Shown here piece after piece: positions 25,627 to 32,455 of a stretch of 64,000 bases of DNA; the stretch's first letter is position 1, and each line of letters opens with the position of its first letter. The DNA is from Nocardia stercoris (lineage in GTDB: Bacteria > Actinomycetota > Actinomycetes > Mycobacteriales > Mycobacteriaceae), in contig NZ_RFFH01000007.1 of the NCBI RefSeq assembly GCF_003696265.1, forward strand, positions 248,001-312,000, given 5' to 3'. The notes beneath the pieces are model-generated. The model was not told the DNA's origin. It saw only the letters and a program-made list of their open reading frames with translations, and searched no databases. A program made the translations under genes and the position numbers.

Positions 25627-27144
25627 TCAGGCGCGGCCGTGCAGCAGGCCGATCAGCCTGCCGACCAGAGCGTCGGTGCGCGGTCCGCGCGTGAAGGTGG
25701 TCAGTGGTAGCGGCGAGCGGAAGCGCTGCCGGGTCACCGCGTGCGGGTAGGTGAATTCGCGCAGGCCGTCGGCGCCGTGCACCCGGCCGAAACCGGACTC
25801 GCGGATTCCGCCGAGCGGCAGCGACGGGATGGTCGCGAAGGCCACGAAGGCGTTGATCGCGACGTTCCCGGTGCGGATCCGGCGGGCGATGTCGGGGCCG
25901 TGCCGGCGGGAGAACACGCTCGCGCCCAGGCCGTATGCACTGGCGTTGACCAGGTCGATCGCCTCGTCCATGCTGTCGACGCGGGTGACGGTGAGCGTCG
26001 GGCCGAAGGTCTCCTCGGTGACGGCCGTGCTGTCCTCGGGGACGTCGATCAGGATCGTGGGCTGTACGTAGCGGCCGTCGATCGCATCCGATCCGCCGAG
26101 CAGGGCGCGGCCGCCGCGGGCGAGCGCGTCGGCGATGTGGGCGCGGATGATCTCGACCTGGCGGGGCATGGTGATCGGGCCGATCGCGCCGCCGGGGCCC
26201 GCCTGTACACTGCGCGCGAGAGTCACTGCGCGCGAGACGAATTCGTCGTACACGTCGCGGTGCACGTAGACCCGTTCGACGCCGAGGCAGGTCTGCCCGG
26301 CGTTCGACAGTCCGCCCCACACCGCCGCATCGGCCGCCGCCGCCACATCGGCGTCCGGGGCGACCACCAGGGCGTCCTTGCCGCCGCATTCCATCAGTAC
26401 CGGGGTGAGCGTCTCGGCACAGGCCGCCATGACCTTGCGGCCGGTGGCGGTCGAGCCGGTGAACCCGATCTTGCCGACCCCGGCCCGGCACAGCGCCGCG
26501 CCGGTCGCACCGAGCCCGGTGATCGTCTGCAGCACAGGGCGTTCGGGGACCACCCGATCGAAAGCCTGTTTCAGCCAGAGCCCGACGCCGGGGGTGAACT
26601 CACTGGGCTTGAACACCACCGTGTTCCCAGCCGCCAAGGCGAACGACAGCGAGCCGAGCGGGGTGAAGATCGGGTAGTTCCACGGGCCGATGACGCCGAC
26701 CACACCGTAGGGCAGATATTCGACGGTGGCGGCGTGGTTGATCGTGAGCAGGCCGGCCGGCACCGATCGCGGGCCGAGTACCCGCTCGGCATTGCGCGCA
26801 GCCCAGCGCAGGTGTTCGGCGGCCATGGCGATCTCGAGCTGCGCGTCCGCGCGGGGCTTGCCCATTTCGGCTCGGACCAGTGCGGCGAGTTCGCTCGCGC
26901 CACGCGCGATTTCGCCGCGCCACCGGTCGAGGCGGCGAGCCCGTTCGGCGAAGCCGAGTTGCTGCCACCAGTCGCTCGCGGCCCGGGCGCGGGCGACGGC
27001 GGCGTCCACCTCGGCGGCGGTGTGGTTCGGATAGGTCCCGACCAGCGCGCCGGTGGCGGGATCGCGCACGTCGAACGTACGAGGACCCGCCGCGGCGGGC
27101 CGCTCCTCGGGCGCGGCGACGGTGGTGGGCAGAGCTTCGGCCAT
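25627..27144 (-). CDS. Aldehyde dehydrogenase family protein
   Basis: A 505-residue ALDH and first gene of the operon. Motifs: GPWNYP (residues 153-158), KPSEFTP, FTGSTATGRKV, general base E252 in MECGGKDALVV and catalytic C286 in NAGQTCLGVERVYV. The start at ATG 27144 is set by family length; GAAGGGA is somewhat far upstream. The C-terminal tail GRLIGLLHGRA is amphipathic, as in fatty aldehyde dehydrogenases that touch membranes. The gap to the divergent TetR holds a strong operator. It would oxidise a long-chain or terpenoid aldehyde before CoA activation by the FadD13-like ligase (inference). Confidence 0.92.
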   Translation of the reverse strand: MAEALPTTVAAPEERPAAAGPRTFDVRDPATGALVGTYPNHTAAEVDAAVARARAASDWWQQLGFAERARRLDRWRGEIARGASELAALVRAEMGKPRADAQLEIAMAAEHLRWAARNAERVLGPRSVPAGLLTINHAATVEYLPYGVVGVIGPWNYPIFTPLGSLSFALAAGNTVVFKPSEFTPGVGLWLKQAFDRVVPERPVLQTITGLGATGAALCRAGVGKIGFTGSTATGRKVMAACAETLTPVLMECGGKDALVVAPDADVAAAADAAVWGGLSNAGQTCLGVERVYVHRDVYDEFVSRAVTLARSVQAGPGGAIGPITMPRQVEIIRAHIADALARGGRALLGGSDAIDGRYVQPTILIDVPEDSTAVTEETFGPTLTVTRVDSMDEAIDLVNASAYGLGASVFSRRHGPDIARRIRTGNVAINAFVAFATIPSLPLGGIRESGFGRVHGADGLREFTYPHAVTRQRFRSPLPLTTFTRGPRTDALVGRLIGLLHGRA

Positions 27145-27240
27145 GGATTTCGCAAGTCCCTTCGAACGACCGAGTACGCGGGTCGAGTGGGCGGACAGCG
27201 CCGGATCGGGAGTCCGCGATGCCGGCTTCCTCAACGTACA

Positions 27241-27269
27241 GTGCAACAGATAGCATTGCAATGTTGCAC
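27241..27269. promoter_or_regulatory. Operator: GTGCAACA-N13-TGTTGCAC with internal CATTGCAATG
   Basis: Eight-base arms at 27241-27248 and 27262-27269 are perfect complements, and a perfect 10-bp palindrome, CATTGCAATG, lies inside at 27254-27263. The patch is AT-rich and sits between the divergent ALDH operon and the TetR gene, so it is the expected binding site of that TetR. Confidence 0.7.
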
Positions 27270-27338
27270 AAAGAATTGCCCGCCGAACGGCGACATCCGA
27301 GACCGTCTTGTTGCAGCGGAGCCAGGAAGATCAATACC

Positions 27339-27962
27339 GTGGTGGACGTGAAACCTGCCCTGTCCCGCGCGGCCGACCGCGCCGGCGCCCCGGACGACCT
27401 CGTGGAACGCATCCTCGACGGCGCGTTCGCCCAGTTCGAACAGGTCGGGGTCAAGAAGACCACCATCGAGGACATCGCGCAGCGAGCCGGCGTCGACCGG
27501 GTCACCGTCTACCGGCGGGTCGGCTCCCGCGACGACGTGGTGCAAGCCGTGGTGGGCCGTGAGATCGCCGCGGTGCTCACCGAGCTGGCCGCGATCCCCG
27601 ACCGGCACGACACCCTCGACGATGTCGTCGCCGACATGTTCGTCACCGTGATCACCCGGTGGCGCACCAACCCGCTGGTCGCCCGGTTGCTGACCGTCGA
27701 GCCCTTTCGGGTGATCGGGAAACTGACCGTCGAGGGTGAGACGTCCTTCGGCATGGCGGTCGCGGCCACGGCGGCCGCGATCGAACGCTGCGCCGACCGC
27801 GGCCTACTCTCCCTACCCGACGATCTGCTGATTCGCGCGGAAGTGGTGTGCCGCGTGGTGCATTCGTGGGTGCTCGCACCGTACGGTGCGGTAGCGGCCG
27901 GAAATGCCGAGGAGCTCGCTGATTTCGCCCGTAAGTTCCTCGTGCCTGTTGTGCGTCCGTAG
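27339..27962 (+). CDS. TetR/AcrR family transcriptional regulator of the BVMO operon
   Basis: A 207-residue repressor. GTG at 27339 has AGGAAGA eight bases upstream, whereas ATG codons further upstream lack a ribosome site. The DNA-binding domain is at about residues 15-65 (DLVERILDGAFAQFEQVGVK, then IAQRAGVDRVTVYRRVGSRDDV). The C-terminal half is helical with LLTVEPFRVIGKLTVEG. It is divergent from the six-gene operon with a clear palindromic operator between. A palindromic repeat element follows 28 bases after its stop. Confidence 0.92.
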   Translation: MVDVKPALSRAADRAGAPDDLVERILDGAFAQFEQVGVKKTTIEDIAQRAGVDRVTVYRRVGSRDDVVQAVVGREIAAVLTELAAIPDRHDTLDDVVADMFVTVITRWRTNPLVARLLTVEPFRVIGKLTVEGETSFGMAVAATAAAIERCADRGLLSLPDDLLIRAEVVCRVVHSWVLAPYGAVAAGNAEELADFARKFLVPVVRP

Positions 27963-27990
27963 GCGCGCCGCCTGTCTGCTGGAGTGGAAT

Positions 27991-28067
27991 CCGGCCTCAG
28001 CGCACAATGTTTCACATTTCCCGGCAGGAATTGCCGTCTGCGCCTGGAGATTGTGCGCTCAGGCCGG
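27991..28067. repeat. Palindromic intergenic element, copy 1 (77 bp)
   Basis: Arms of 18 bp (27991-28008 and 28050-28067) are complementary with one mismatch and contain GAGCGCACAAT or its complement. The centre GGCAGGAATTGCCG is itself nearly palindromic. A second copy with the same arms and centre is at 30449-30523. Both lie between convergent genes, so the element may act as a bidirectional terminator or be a small non-autonomous mobile repeat. Confidence 0.8.
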
Positions 28068-28074
28068 GCGTAAT

Positions 28075-28374
28075 TCAGGTGGCAGCCGGGCCGGCCACGA
28101 TCGCCTGTAGTGCGGCGACGTGACCGTTGAAAGCATTGCGCCCGGCATCGGTGAGCTTCGCTCGGACCCTGCGGCGGCTGCCTTCGAGCCGCCGCTCGGT
28201 CTCGACGTAGCCGGCTTCCTCGAGGATCGCCAGTTGCTTCGACAGCGCCGAATCCGACAGTGCGAGGCGGTCTTTGAGGTACGCGAACTCGGCCCAGTCG
28301 GCGGCGGCGAGCGTCGCGACCAGCGTGAGCCGAGTGCTCGGGTGGATCAGCTCGTCGAATTGCGGTGTGGTCAT
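28075..28374 (-). CDS. Winged-helix transcriptional regulator (MarR/HTH_34 type)
   Basis: A 99-residue regulator formed almost entirely of one winged-helix domain: LIHPSTRLTLVATLAAADWAEF, then LKDRLALSDSALSKQLAILEEAGYVETER in its recognition part and RVRAKLTDAGRNAFNGH as wing and last helix. Proteins of this size are usually paired with the small membrane protein encoded just upstream, and here the genes overlap by four bases (28371-28374). The perfect 19-bp inverted repeat in front of the pair is its likely operator, giving autoregulation. It ends 7 bp from the palindromic element. Confidence 0.88.
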   Translation of the reverse strand: MTTPQFDELIHPSTRLTLVATLAAADWAEFAYLKDRLALSDSALSKQLAILEEAGYVETERRLEGSRRRVRAKLTDAGRNAFNGHVAALQAIVAGPAAT

Positions 28375-28835
28375 GCCCGGGCCCAGCCGCGCAGGACGCG
28401 CAGGATCTCGGGTCCACCGAATCCGACGATCGCCGCGACCAGGACCGCGGCGCCGACGCCGGGATGCCGCGCACCGTCGGCACCCAGTGCGAATGCCGCG
28501 GCGACCGTGAGTGCCACCAGTACGAGCAGCATCCCGATCACCACGATCGGGATACGGGTGCCGGCGACCTCGGCGCTGACCTGCAGTTGCGAGGTGCGGC
28601 GGCGGCCGTTGAGCAGCTTGGACGCGATATACGAGTGGACGGCGCCGAAGACGAGGGTGGCGATCGCCGTCAGCCACGCGAGTCCGAATACGCCGATGAG
28701 TCCGATGCCGATCCAGCCCACCGCGAGTACCCACCAGTACCAGCGGGGCAGGCCGACTTCACCGGCGACGCCGGCTCGGGCTCGCTCGACAGCGTCGAGC
28801 GCGGCGCGGGCGTCTTCGGGTGCGATGTGATCCAT
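28371..28835 (-). CDS. Small membrane protein, partner of the winged-helix regulator
   Basis: A 154-residue protein with an amphipathic N terminus (MDHIAPEDARAALDAVERARAG) and about four hydrophobic segments: WYWWVLAVGWIGIGLIGVFG, LTAIATLVFGAVHSYIA, IPIVVIGMLLVLVALTVAAAF in part, and VGAAVLVAAIVGFGG. It sits in the cytoplasmic membrane. It is first in a two-gene unit with the winged-helix regulator and is preceded by a perfect inverted repeat. The function is unknown; such pairs may sense membrane or small-molecule stress (inference). ATG 28835 has GGAGT upstream. Confidence 0.8.
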   Translation of the reverse strand: MDHIAPEDARAALDAVERARAGVAGEVGLPRWYWWVLAVGWIGIGLIGVFGLAWLTAIATLVFGAVHSYIASKLLNGRRRTSQLQVSAEVAGTRIPIVVIGMLLVLVALTVAAAFALGADGARHPGVGAAVLVAAIVGFGGPEILRVLRGWARA

Positions 28836-28846
28836 GACGACTCCTC

Positions 28847-28892
28847 ACTTTCCTGCTTGGAAAGTAGGGTTCCACTTTCCAAGCAGGAAAGT
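28847..28892. promoter_or_regulatory. Perfect 19-bp inverted repeat, operator of the HTH/membrane pair
   Basis: ACTTTCCTGCTTGGAAAGT at 28847-28865 has its exact reverse complement at 28874-28892, with 8 bases between. Each half is itself an imperfect palindrome (ACTTTCC-N5-GGAAAGT). Two dimers could bind side by side. It begins 12 bases before the membrane protein start. Confidence 0.85.
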
Positions 28893-28899
28893 CAAGGGT

Positions 28900-29799
28900 C
28901 TAGCGATGTAGTGCGGTTTCCTGTTCCAGGCGGACCAGTTTGTCGGGATTACGGACGGAGTAGAGCCCGGTCACGAGCCCGTCGTCGACGCGCAGGGCCA
29001 GCACGGTGTCGATGCGGCCGTCCAGGCGCAGCAGCAGCGCGGGGTGGCCGTTGATCTCGGCGGGTTCCCGCGAGCACGCGGCCAGATTGCCCAGGCCGAC
29101 GGTGAGGACCGCCGCGACTGCGGCGGCACCGACGATCGGGACCAGCGCCGCGCGGGCGATGCCACCGCCGTCGCCGAGGAAGACGACATCGGGGGCGAGG
29201 ATGTCGAGCAGGTGTTGCAGGTCGCCGGTGTCGACCGCGCGCTGGAAAGCCGCCAGGGCCGTACGGGTCTCGGTGGCGGACGCGGTACCGCGCGGGCGGC
29301 GAGCGGCGACGTGGGCGCGGGCCCGGTAGGCGAGCTGGCGGACCGCGGTCGGCGATCGGTCCACGGCCCCGGCGATCTCGTCGTAGTCCAGGTCGAAGAC
29401 CTCACGCAGGACGAAGACCGCCCGCTCGATCGGGGTCAGCGTCTCGAGCACCAGAAGCATTGCCAGCGAAAGATGTTCGGCCAGTTCGACGTCGTCGGCG
29501 ACATCCGGTCCGGTCAGCAGCGGTTCGGGGAGCCACGGGCCCACATAGGACTCCCGGCGCCGGCCGAGGGTCCGCAGCCGGTCGATCGCGCAGCGGGTGG
29601 TGATCCGGACGAGGTACGCGCGATGGTCCTGCACGGAGCCGAGGTCGACGCCGGTCCAGCGCAACCAGGTCTCCTGCAGGACGTCCTCGGCGTCGGCGGC
29701 CGAGCCGAGCATCTCGTAGGCGACGGTGAACAGCAGGTTGCGCTGCGCGACGAACGCCTCGGTGGCGGGGTCGGGTACCCCGGGTGCGGTTTCGGGCAT
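28900..29799 (-). CDS. sigJ-like: ECF RNA polymerase sigma factor, SigJ type with SnoaL-like C-terminal domain
   Basis: A 299-residue ECF41-type sigma factor. Region 2 spans about residues 14-80 (NLLFTVAYEMLGSAADAEDV, then QETWLRW and RAYLVRITTRCAIDRLR), region 4 includes LTPIERAVFVLREVFDLDYDEIA, and after it comes a SnoaL_2-like domain (FQRAVDTGDLQHLLDILAPDV) known in this class to regulate the sigma factor in cis. The ATG at 29799 has AGGAG close upstream. ECF41 sigma factors are typically divergent from a carboxymuconolactone-decarboxylase/AhpD-like gene, exactly as here. No separate anti-sigma gene is seen. Confidence 0.93.
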   Translation of the reverse strand: MPETAPGVPDPATEAFVAQRNLLFTVAYEMLGSAADAEDVLQETWLRWTGVDLGSVQDHRAYLVRITTRCAIDRLRTLGRRRESYVGPWLPEPLLTGPDVADDVELAEHLSLAMLLVLETLTPIERAVFVLREVFDLDYDEIAGAVDRSPTAVRQLAYRARAHVAARRPRGTASATETRTALAAFQRAVDTGDLQHLLDILAPDVVFLGDGGGIARAALVPIVGAAAVAAVLTVGLGNLAACSREPAEINGHPALLLRLDGRIDTVLALRVDDGLVTGLYSVRNPDKLVRLEQETALHR

Positions 29800-29918
29800 G
29801 ACTCCTGCTTTCTCCGGGCCTCCCCTCCAGACGCCGGCCACCACCGTTTCGTAACACGCGGCCGACGTGGTTCACCTCACACCTGGTCCCCCGTTACGCC
29901 GGGCGGTGGGCCGCCGTC

Positions 29919-29939
29919 TTGTGGTCGTTCAATCCACAA
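29919..29939. promoter_or_regulatory. Inverted repeat TTGTGG-N9-CCACAA ahead of the AhpD-like gene
   Basis: Six-base arms at 29919-29924 and 29934-29939 lie 20 bases before the ATG of the AhpD-like gene. It may be an operator or a 5' leader hairpin; the ECF promoter itself cannot be placed with confidence. Confidence 0.35.
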
Positions 29940-29959
29940 CTGCGAGTGAGGATCACCCC

Positions 29960-30445
29960 ATGGAACCCCGTTTCGACCTGAACGCCAACCCGGTCGGCGC
30001 CGAGATCGGCAAGCGTTTCGCCCGGGCCAGCGCGGCGATCGTGCAGTCGACGCTGCCGAAATCCCTGATCGAACTCGTCGAGCTGCGCGTCAGCCAGATC
30101 AACGGCTGCGGATTCTGCGTCGACGCCCACGCCAAGGAGCTGGCCGCCGCCGGCGAGCCCGCCGTGCGGATCAACCTGGTCGCCGCCTGGCGCGAGTCCA
30201 CGGTGTTCACCGCGGCCGAACAGGCCGCCCTGGCCTTCGCCGAGGAGGGCACCCGCCTGGCCGACAGCGGTCACGGCGTCTCCGACGACACCTGGGCGCT
30301 GGTGCGCGAGCACTTCGACGACGATCAGCTCGCGGCCTTGGTCTACACGGTCGCCCTGATCAACGCCGCCAACCGGATGCTGGTCATCACCAAGACGAAG
30401 GGCGGCTCGTACGAGGCGGGCACATTCGCGGCGATGGCGTCCTGA
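29960..30445 (+). CDS. Carboxymuconolactone decarboxylase / AhpD-like protein
   Basis: A 161-residue all-helical protein of the CMD family. The redox signature C50-x2-C53-x3-H57 (INGCGFCVDAHAKE) is that of AhpD-type alkylhydroperoxidases, which use the cysteine pair to reduce peroxides or relay electrons. The ATG at 29960 is preceded by GAGGAT. It is divergent from the ECF41-type sigma factor, the partner this family usually has, and is likely transcribed by it. The palindromic element copy 2 begins four bases after its stop. Confidence 0.92.
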   Translation: MEPRFDLNANPVGAEIGKRFARASAAIVQSTLPKSLIELVELRVSQINGCGFCVDAHAKELAAAGEPAVRINLVAAWRESTVFTAAEQAALAFAEEGTRLADSGHGVSDDTWALVREHFDDDQLAALVYTVALINAANRMLVITKTKGGSYEAGTFAAMAS

Positions 30446-30448
30446 TCC

Positions 30449-30523
30449 CGGCCTGAGCGCACAATGTTCGGCTGTTTCGGGCAGAAATTGCCGCGAACCG
30501 GCCGACATTGTGCGCTCAGGCCG
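30449..30523. repeat. Palindromic intergenic element, copy 2 (75 bp)
   Basis: Perfect 19-bp arms at 30449-30467 and 30505-30523 (CGGCCTGAGCGCACAATGT and complement) enclose GGCAGAAATTGCCG, matching copy 1 at 27991-28067. Its right arm runs into the tandem array that follows, and the units of that array carry a worn version of the same arm. Confidence 0.85.
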
Positions 30524-30774
30524 ACTCGGTCACCGCGACAACGGCTTTCGTATCGACGGCGGCCGACACGGCATCGTGCCGCACCGGCCGGCATCGCGCA
30601 CTCAGGCCGACTCAGTCACGGCTACAGCGGTATGCGAATCGACGGCGGCCCAGCACGCATCGCGCCGCACCGGCCGGCATCGCGCACTCAGGCCGACTCA
30701 GTCACGGCTACAGCGGTATGCGTATCGACGGCGGCCCAGCACGGCATCGCGCCGCACCGGCCGGCATCGCGCAC
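30516..30774 (-). repeat. Tandem array of three 86-87 bp units copied from the reductase gene end
   Basis: Units are 30516-30601 (86 bp), 30602-30687 (86 bp) and 30688-30774 (87 bp). Read in the direction of the adjoining reductase, each begins right after a TGA stop with GTGCGCGATGCCGGCCGG and ends with a copy of the last dozen or so codons of the reductase, including its stop. Unit 3 is a clean 28-codon frame starting GTG directly after the reductase stop (VRDAGRCGAMPCWAAVDTHT, then AVAVTESA); the other units have lost single bases. Units 2 and 3 differ at very few positions, and unit 1 is more diverged. Confidence 0.9.
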
Positions 30775-31767
30775 TCAGGCCGCCTCGGTCACGGCTACAG
30801 CGGCATCCGTGTCGGCGGTGACCAGCATGGCGTTGATGTGTGCGCCGGCCAGGGCGCCCGCCGCTCCCGCCGCACCGACCTGGGCGGTGAGGTCGGTGGC
30901 ATTACCGGCCACCCACACGCCCGTGACCTCGGTAACGCCGGCCATGCCCGAGGTGAAGCGGCGGCCCATGTTGTCGGGCAGGTCTTCCATCGGCAGGTTC
31001 AGCCCGTCGAGTCCGTCGGTGCGGGCCTGCATCCGGCTCGCGACGGCCAGGATGCGCCGGGCCTCGACTGTGCCGTCGCTCGATCGAACTCCGGCAATAC
31101 CGCCGTCCTCGGCCGCGACGACCTCCACCACCGGGGTGTCGACGATACGGATGTTGCGGGCGGACAGGCGCATTCGCGTGTCCGCGTCGAGTTCCAGGCC
31201 ACGGGTGAAGTAGACGAGGTCGTCGCTCAGCTGGCGGAACAACAATGCGTGATGAACCGAGGCCGGTCCGGTGGCCAGGATGCCGATCGGTTCGTCGCGC
31301 ACCTCCCAGCCGTGGCAGTAGGGGCAGTGGACTACGCCGCGACCCCAGTGCTCGGCCAGGCCGGGGATGTCCGGCAGTTCGTCGCGCAAGCCCGTGGCGA
31401 CCAGGATGCGCCGGGCGGCCACCGTCGCGCCGCCGGACAGCGTGACCGTGAACCGGAGTTCCGCGTCGTCCGACCGTTCGGTGGCGATCACCTCGCCGAA
31501 GACGATCCGGCCGCCGTACCCGCGCACCTGCTCGCGGCCGGTGCGCAGGATCTCCGCCGGCGGCATGCCGTCCAGGACCAGGAAGCCGTGCATGGCCGCG
31601 GCGGGCGCGTTGCGCGGGGTGCCACCGTCGATCACGACCACCGAGCGACGTGAACGGGCCAACATGAGCGCGCCGTTCAGCCCGGCCGCGCCGCCGCCGA
31701 TCACCACCACGTCGACGATCTCGGTGGGCAGTGGATCGCTCACGTCGTGGGGAGTCCGCACCGTCAT
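30775..31767 (-). CDS. Thioredoxin-reductase-like FAD/NAD(P)-dependent oxidoreductase
   Basis: A 330-residue low-molecular-weight thioredoxin-reductase-like flavoprotein: GGGAAG at 24-29 for FAD, the redox pair C148-x2-C151 in HCPYCHGWE, and GVWVAGNATDLTAQVGAAGAAG near the C terminus. The nucleotide-binding loop reads ATGPAS rather than the usual GGGxxA, so NADPH use is uncertain; some relatives use other donors. Start is ATG 31767 with GAAAGGA six bases upstream; an ATG six codons earlier is less likely. It is divergent from the XRE-cupin regulator. Its last codons (AAVAVTEAA) are repeated in the downstream tandem array. Confidence 0.9.
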   Translation of the reverse strand: MTVRTPHDVSDPLPTEIVDVVVIGGGAAGLNGALMLARSRRSVVVIDGGTPRNAPAAAMHGFLVLDGMPPAEILRTGREQVRGYGGRIVFGEVIATERSDDAELRFTVTLSGGATVAARRILVATGLRDELPDIPGLAEHWGRGVVHCPYCHGWEVRDEPIGILATGPASVHHALLFRQLSDDLVYFTRGLELDADTRMRLSARNIRIVDTPVVEVVAAEDGGIAGVRSSDGTVEARRILAVASRMQARTDGLDGLNLPMEDLPDNMGRRFTSGMAGVTEVTGVWVAGNATDLTAQVGAAGAAGALAGAHINAMLVTADTDAAVAVTEAA

Positions 31768-31831
31768 TACGCATCCTTTCGTCACCCGTGGCCTCGATCC
31801 GGGCCACTGCGCACGACGATAGGAGCGCTTT

Positions 31832-31848
31832 GCATAAAAGGCATATGC
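31832..31848. promoter_or_regulatory. GCATA-N7-TATGC inverted repeat, XRE operator
   Basis: Arms at 31832-31836 and 31844-31848 overlap the 8-bp palindrome GCATATGC (31841-31848) in an AT-rich patch directly before the XRE-cupin start. Probably an autoregulatory site that also governs the divergent reductase. Confidence 0.5.
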
Positions 31849-31856
31849 TCTTGCCT

Positions 31857-32423
31857 ATGGCGCAAGAAGATGACGATCTGGACGGCCTCGTGCGCAAACG
31901 CATCCGGGCGCTGCGCGTCGCCCAGGGCCTGTCGCTGGACGAGCTGGCGGCCCGGGCGAATCTCAGTCAGTCGTCGCTGAGCCGGATCGAGAACGGCCGC
32001 CGCCGGCTCGCACTGGATCAGCTGGTCACCCTGGCCCGCGCACTGGACACCAGCCTCGACCAGCTCGTGGAAACGGCCTCCGACGATGTCGTCAGCAACC
32101 CGATCGTCGACAGCGCGCGAAATATGCTGCGCTGGTCGGTCAAGAGTGATCCCGGTGTCACCGTCGTCCGGCAGCGGATGACCGAGCCGCCGCCGGACAA
32201 TCCGGCGCGCATGCGCGCCCATCCCGGCCGGGAGTGGTTCGTCGTGCTGTCCGGCACCGCGGTCCTCATGCTGGGCCATCGCCGCTTCCGCATCGAGACC
32301 GATCAGGCCGCCGAGTTCCCGACCATGCTGCCGCACGCCATCGGCGCCGAGGCCGGCCGGCCCTGCGAGATCCTGGGCATCTTCGACCGCGACGCCCGCA
32401 GGGGCCACCGGCCCGAGGACTAG
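31857..32423 (+). CDS. XRE family regulator with C-terminal cupin domain
   Basis: A 188-residue regulator: helix-turn-helix at about residues 12-65 (RIRALRVAQGLSLDELAARA, NLSQSSLSRIENGRR), then a single cupin barrel with MRAHPGREWFVVLSGTAVLM and AAEFPTMLPHAIGAEAG, the latter holding a possible metal-binding histidine. Start taken as ATG 31857 (MAQEDDD); an ATG at 31845 lies in the operator. Such proteins sense small ligands or metal in the cupin. It is divergent from the thioredoxin-reductase-like gene, its likely target. Confidence 0.9.
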   Translation: MAQEDDDLDGLVRKRIRALRVAQGLSLDELAARANLSQSSLSRIENGRRRLALDQLVTLARALDTSLDQLVETASDDVVSNPIVDSARNMLRWSVKSDPGVTVVRQRMTEPPPDNPARMRAHPGREWFVVLSGTAVLMLGHRRFRIETDQAAEFPTMLPHAIGAEAGRPCEILGIFDRDARRGHRPED

Positions 32424-32455
32424 ATCGACCGTGTGCGTGTCCGGCCGGAACTCCG

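Noticed and set aside
25600..26491. Extension of the BVMO gene upstream to 26491
   Set aside because: The frame is open by chance over the ALDH gene. The BVMO start at 25600 has a good ribosome site and matches the family N terminus.
30516..30774. CRISPR array or satellite with spacers
   Set aside because: The 86-87 bp units abut directly with no unique spacers, no cas genes are near, and the unit derives from the adjoining gene end.
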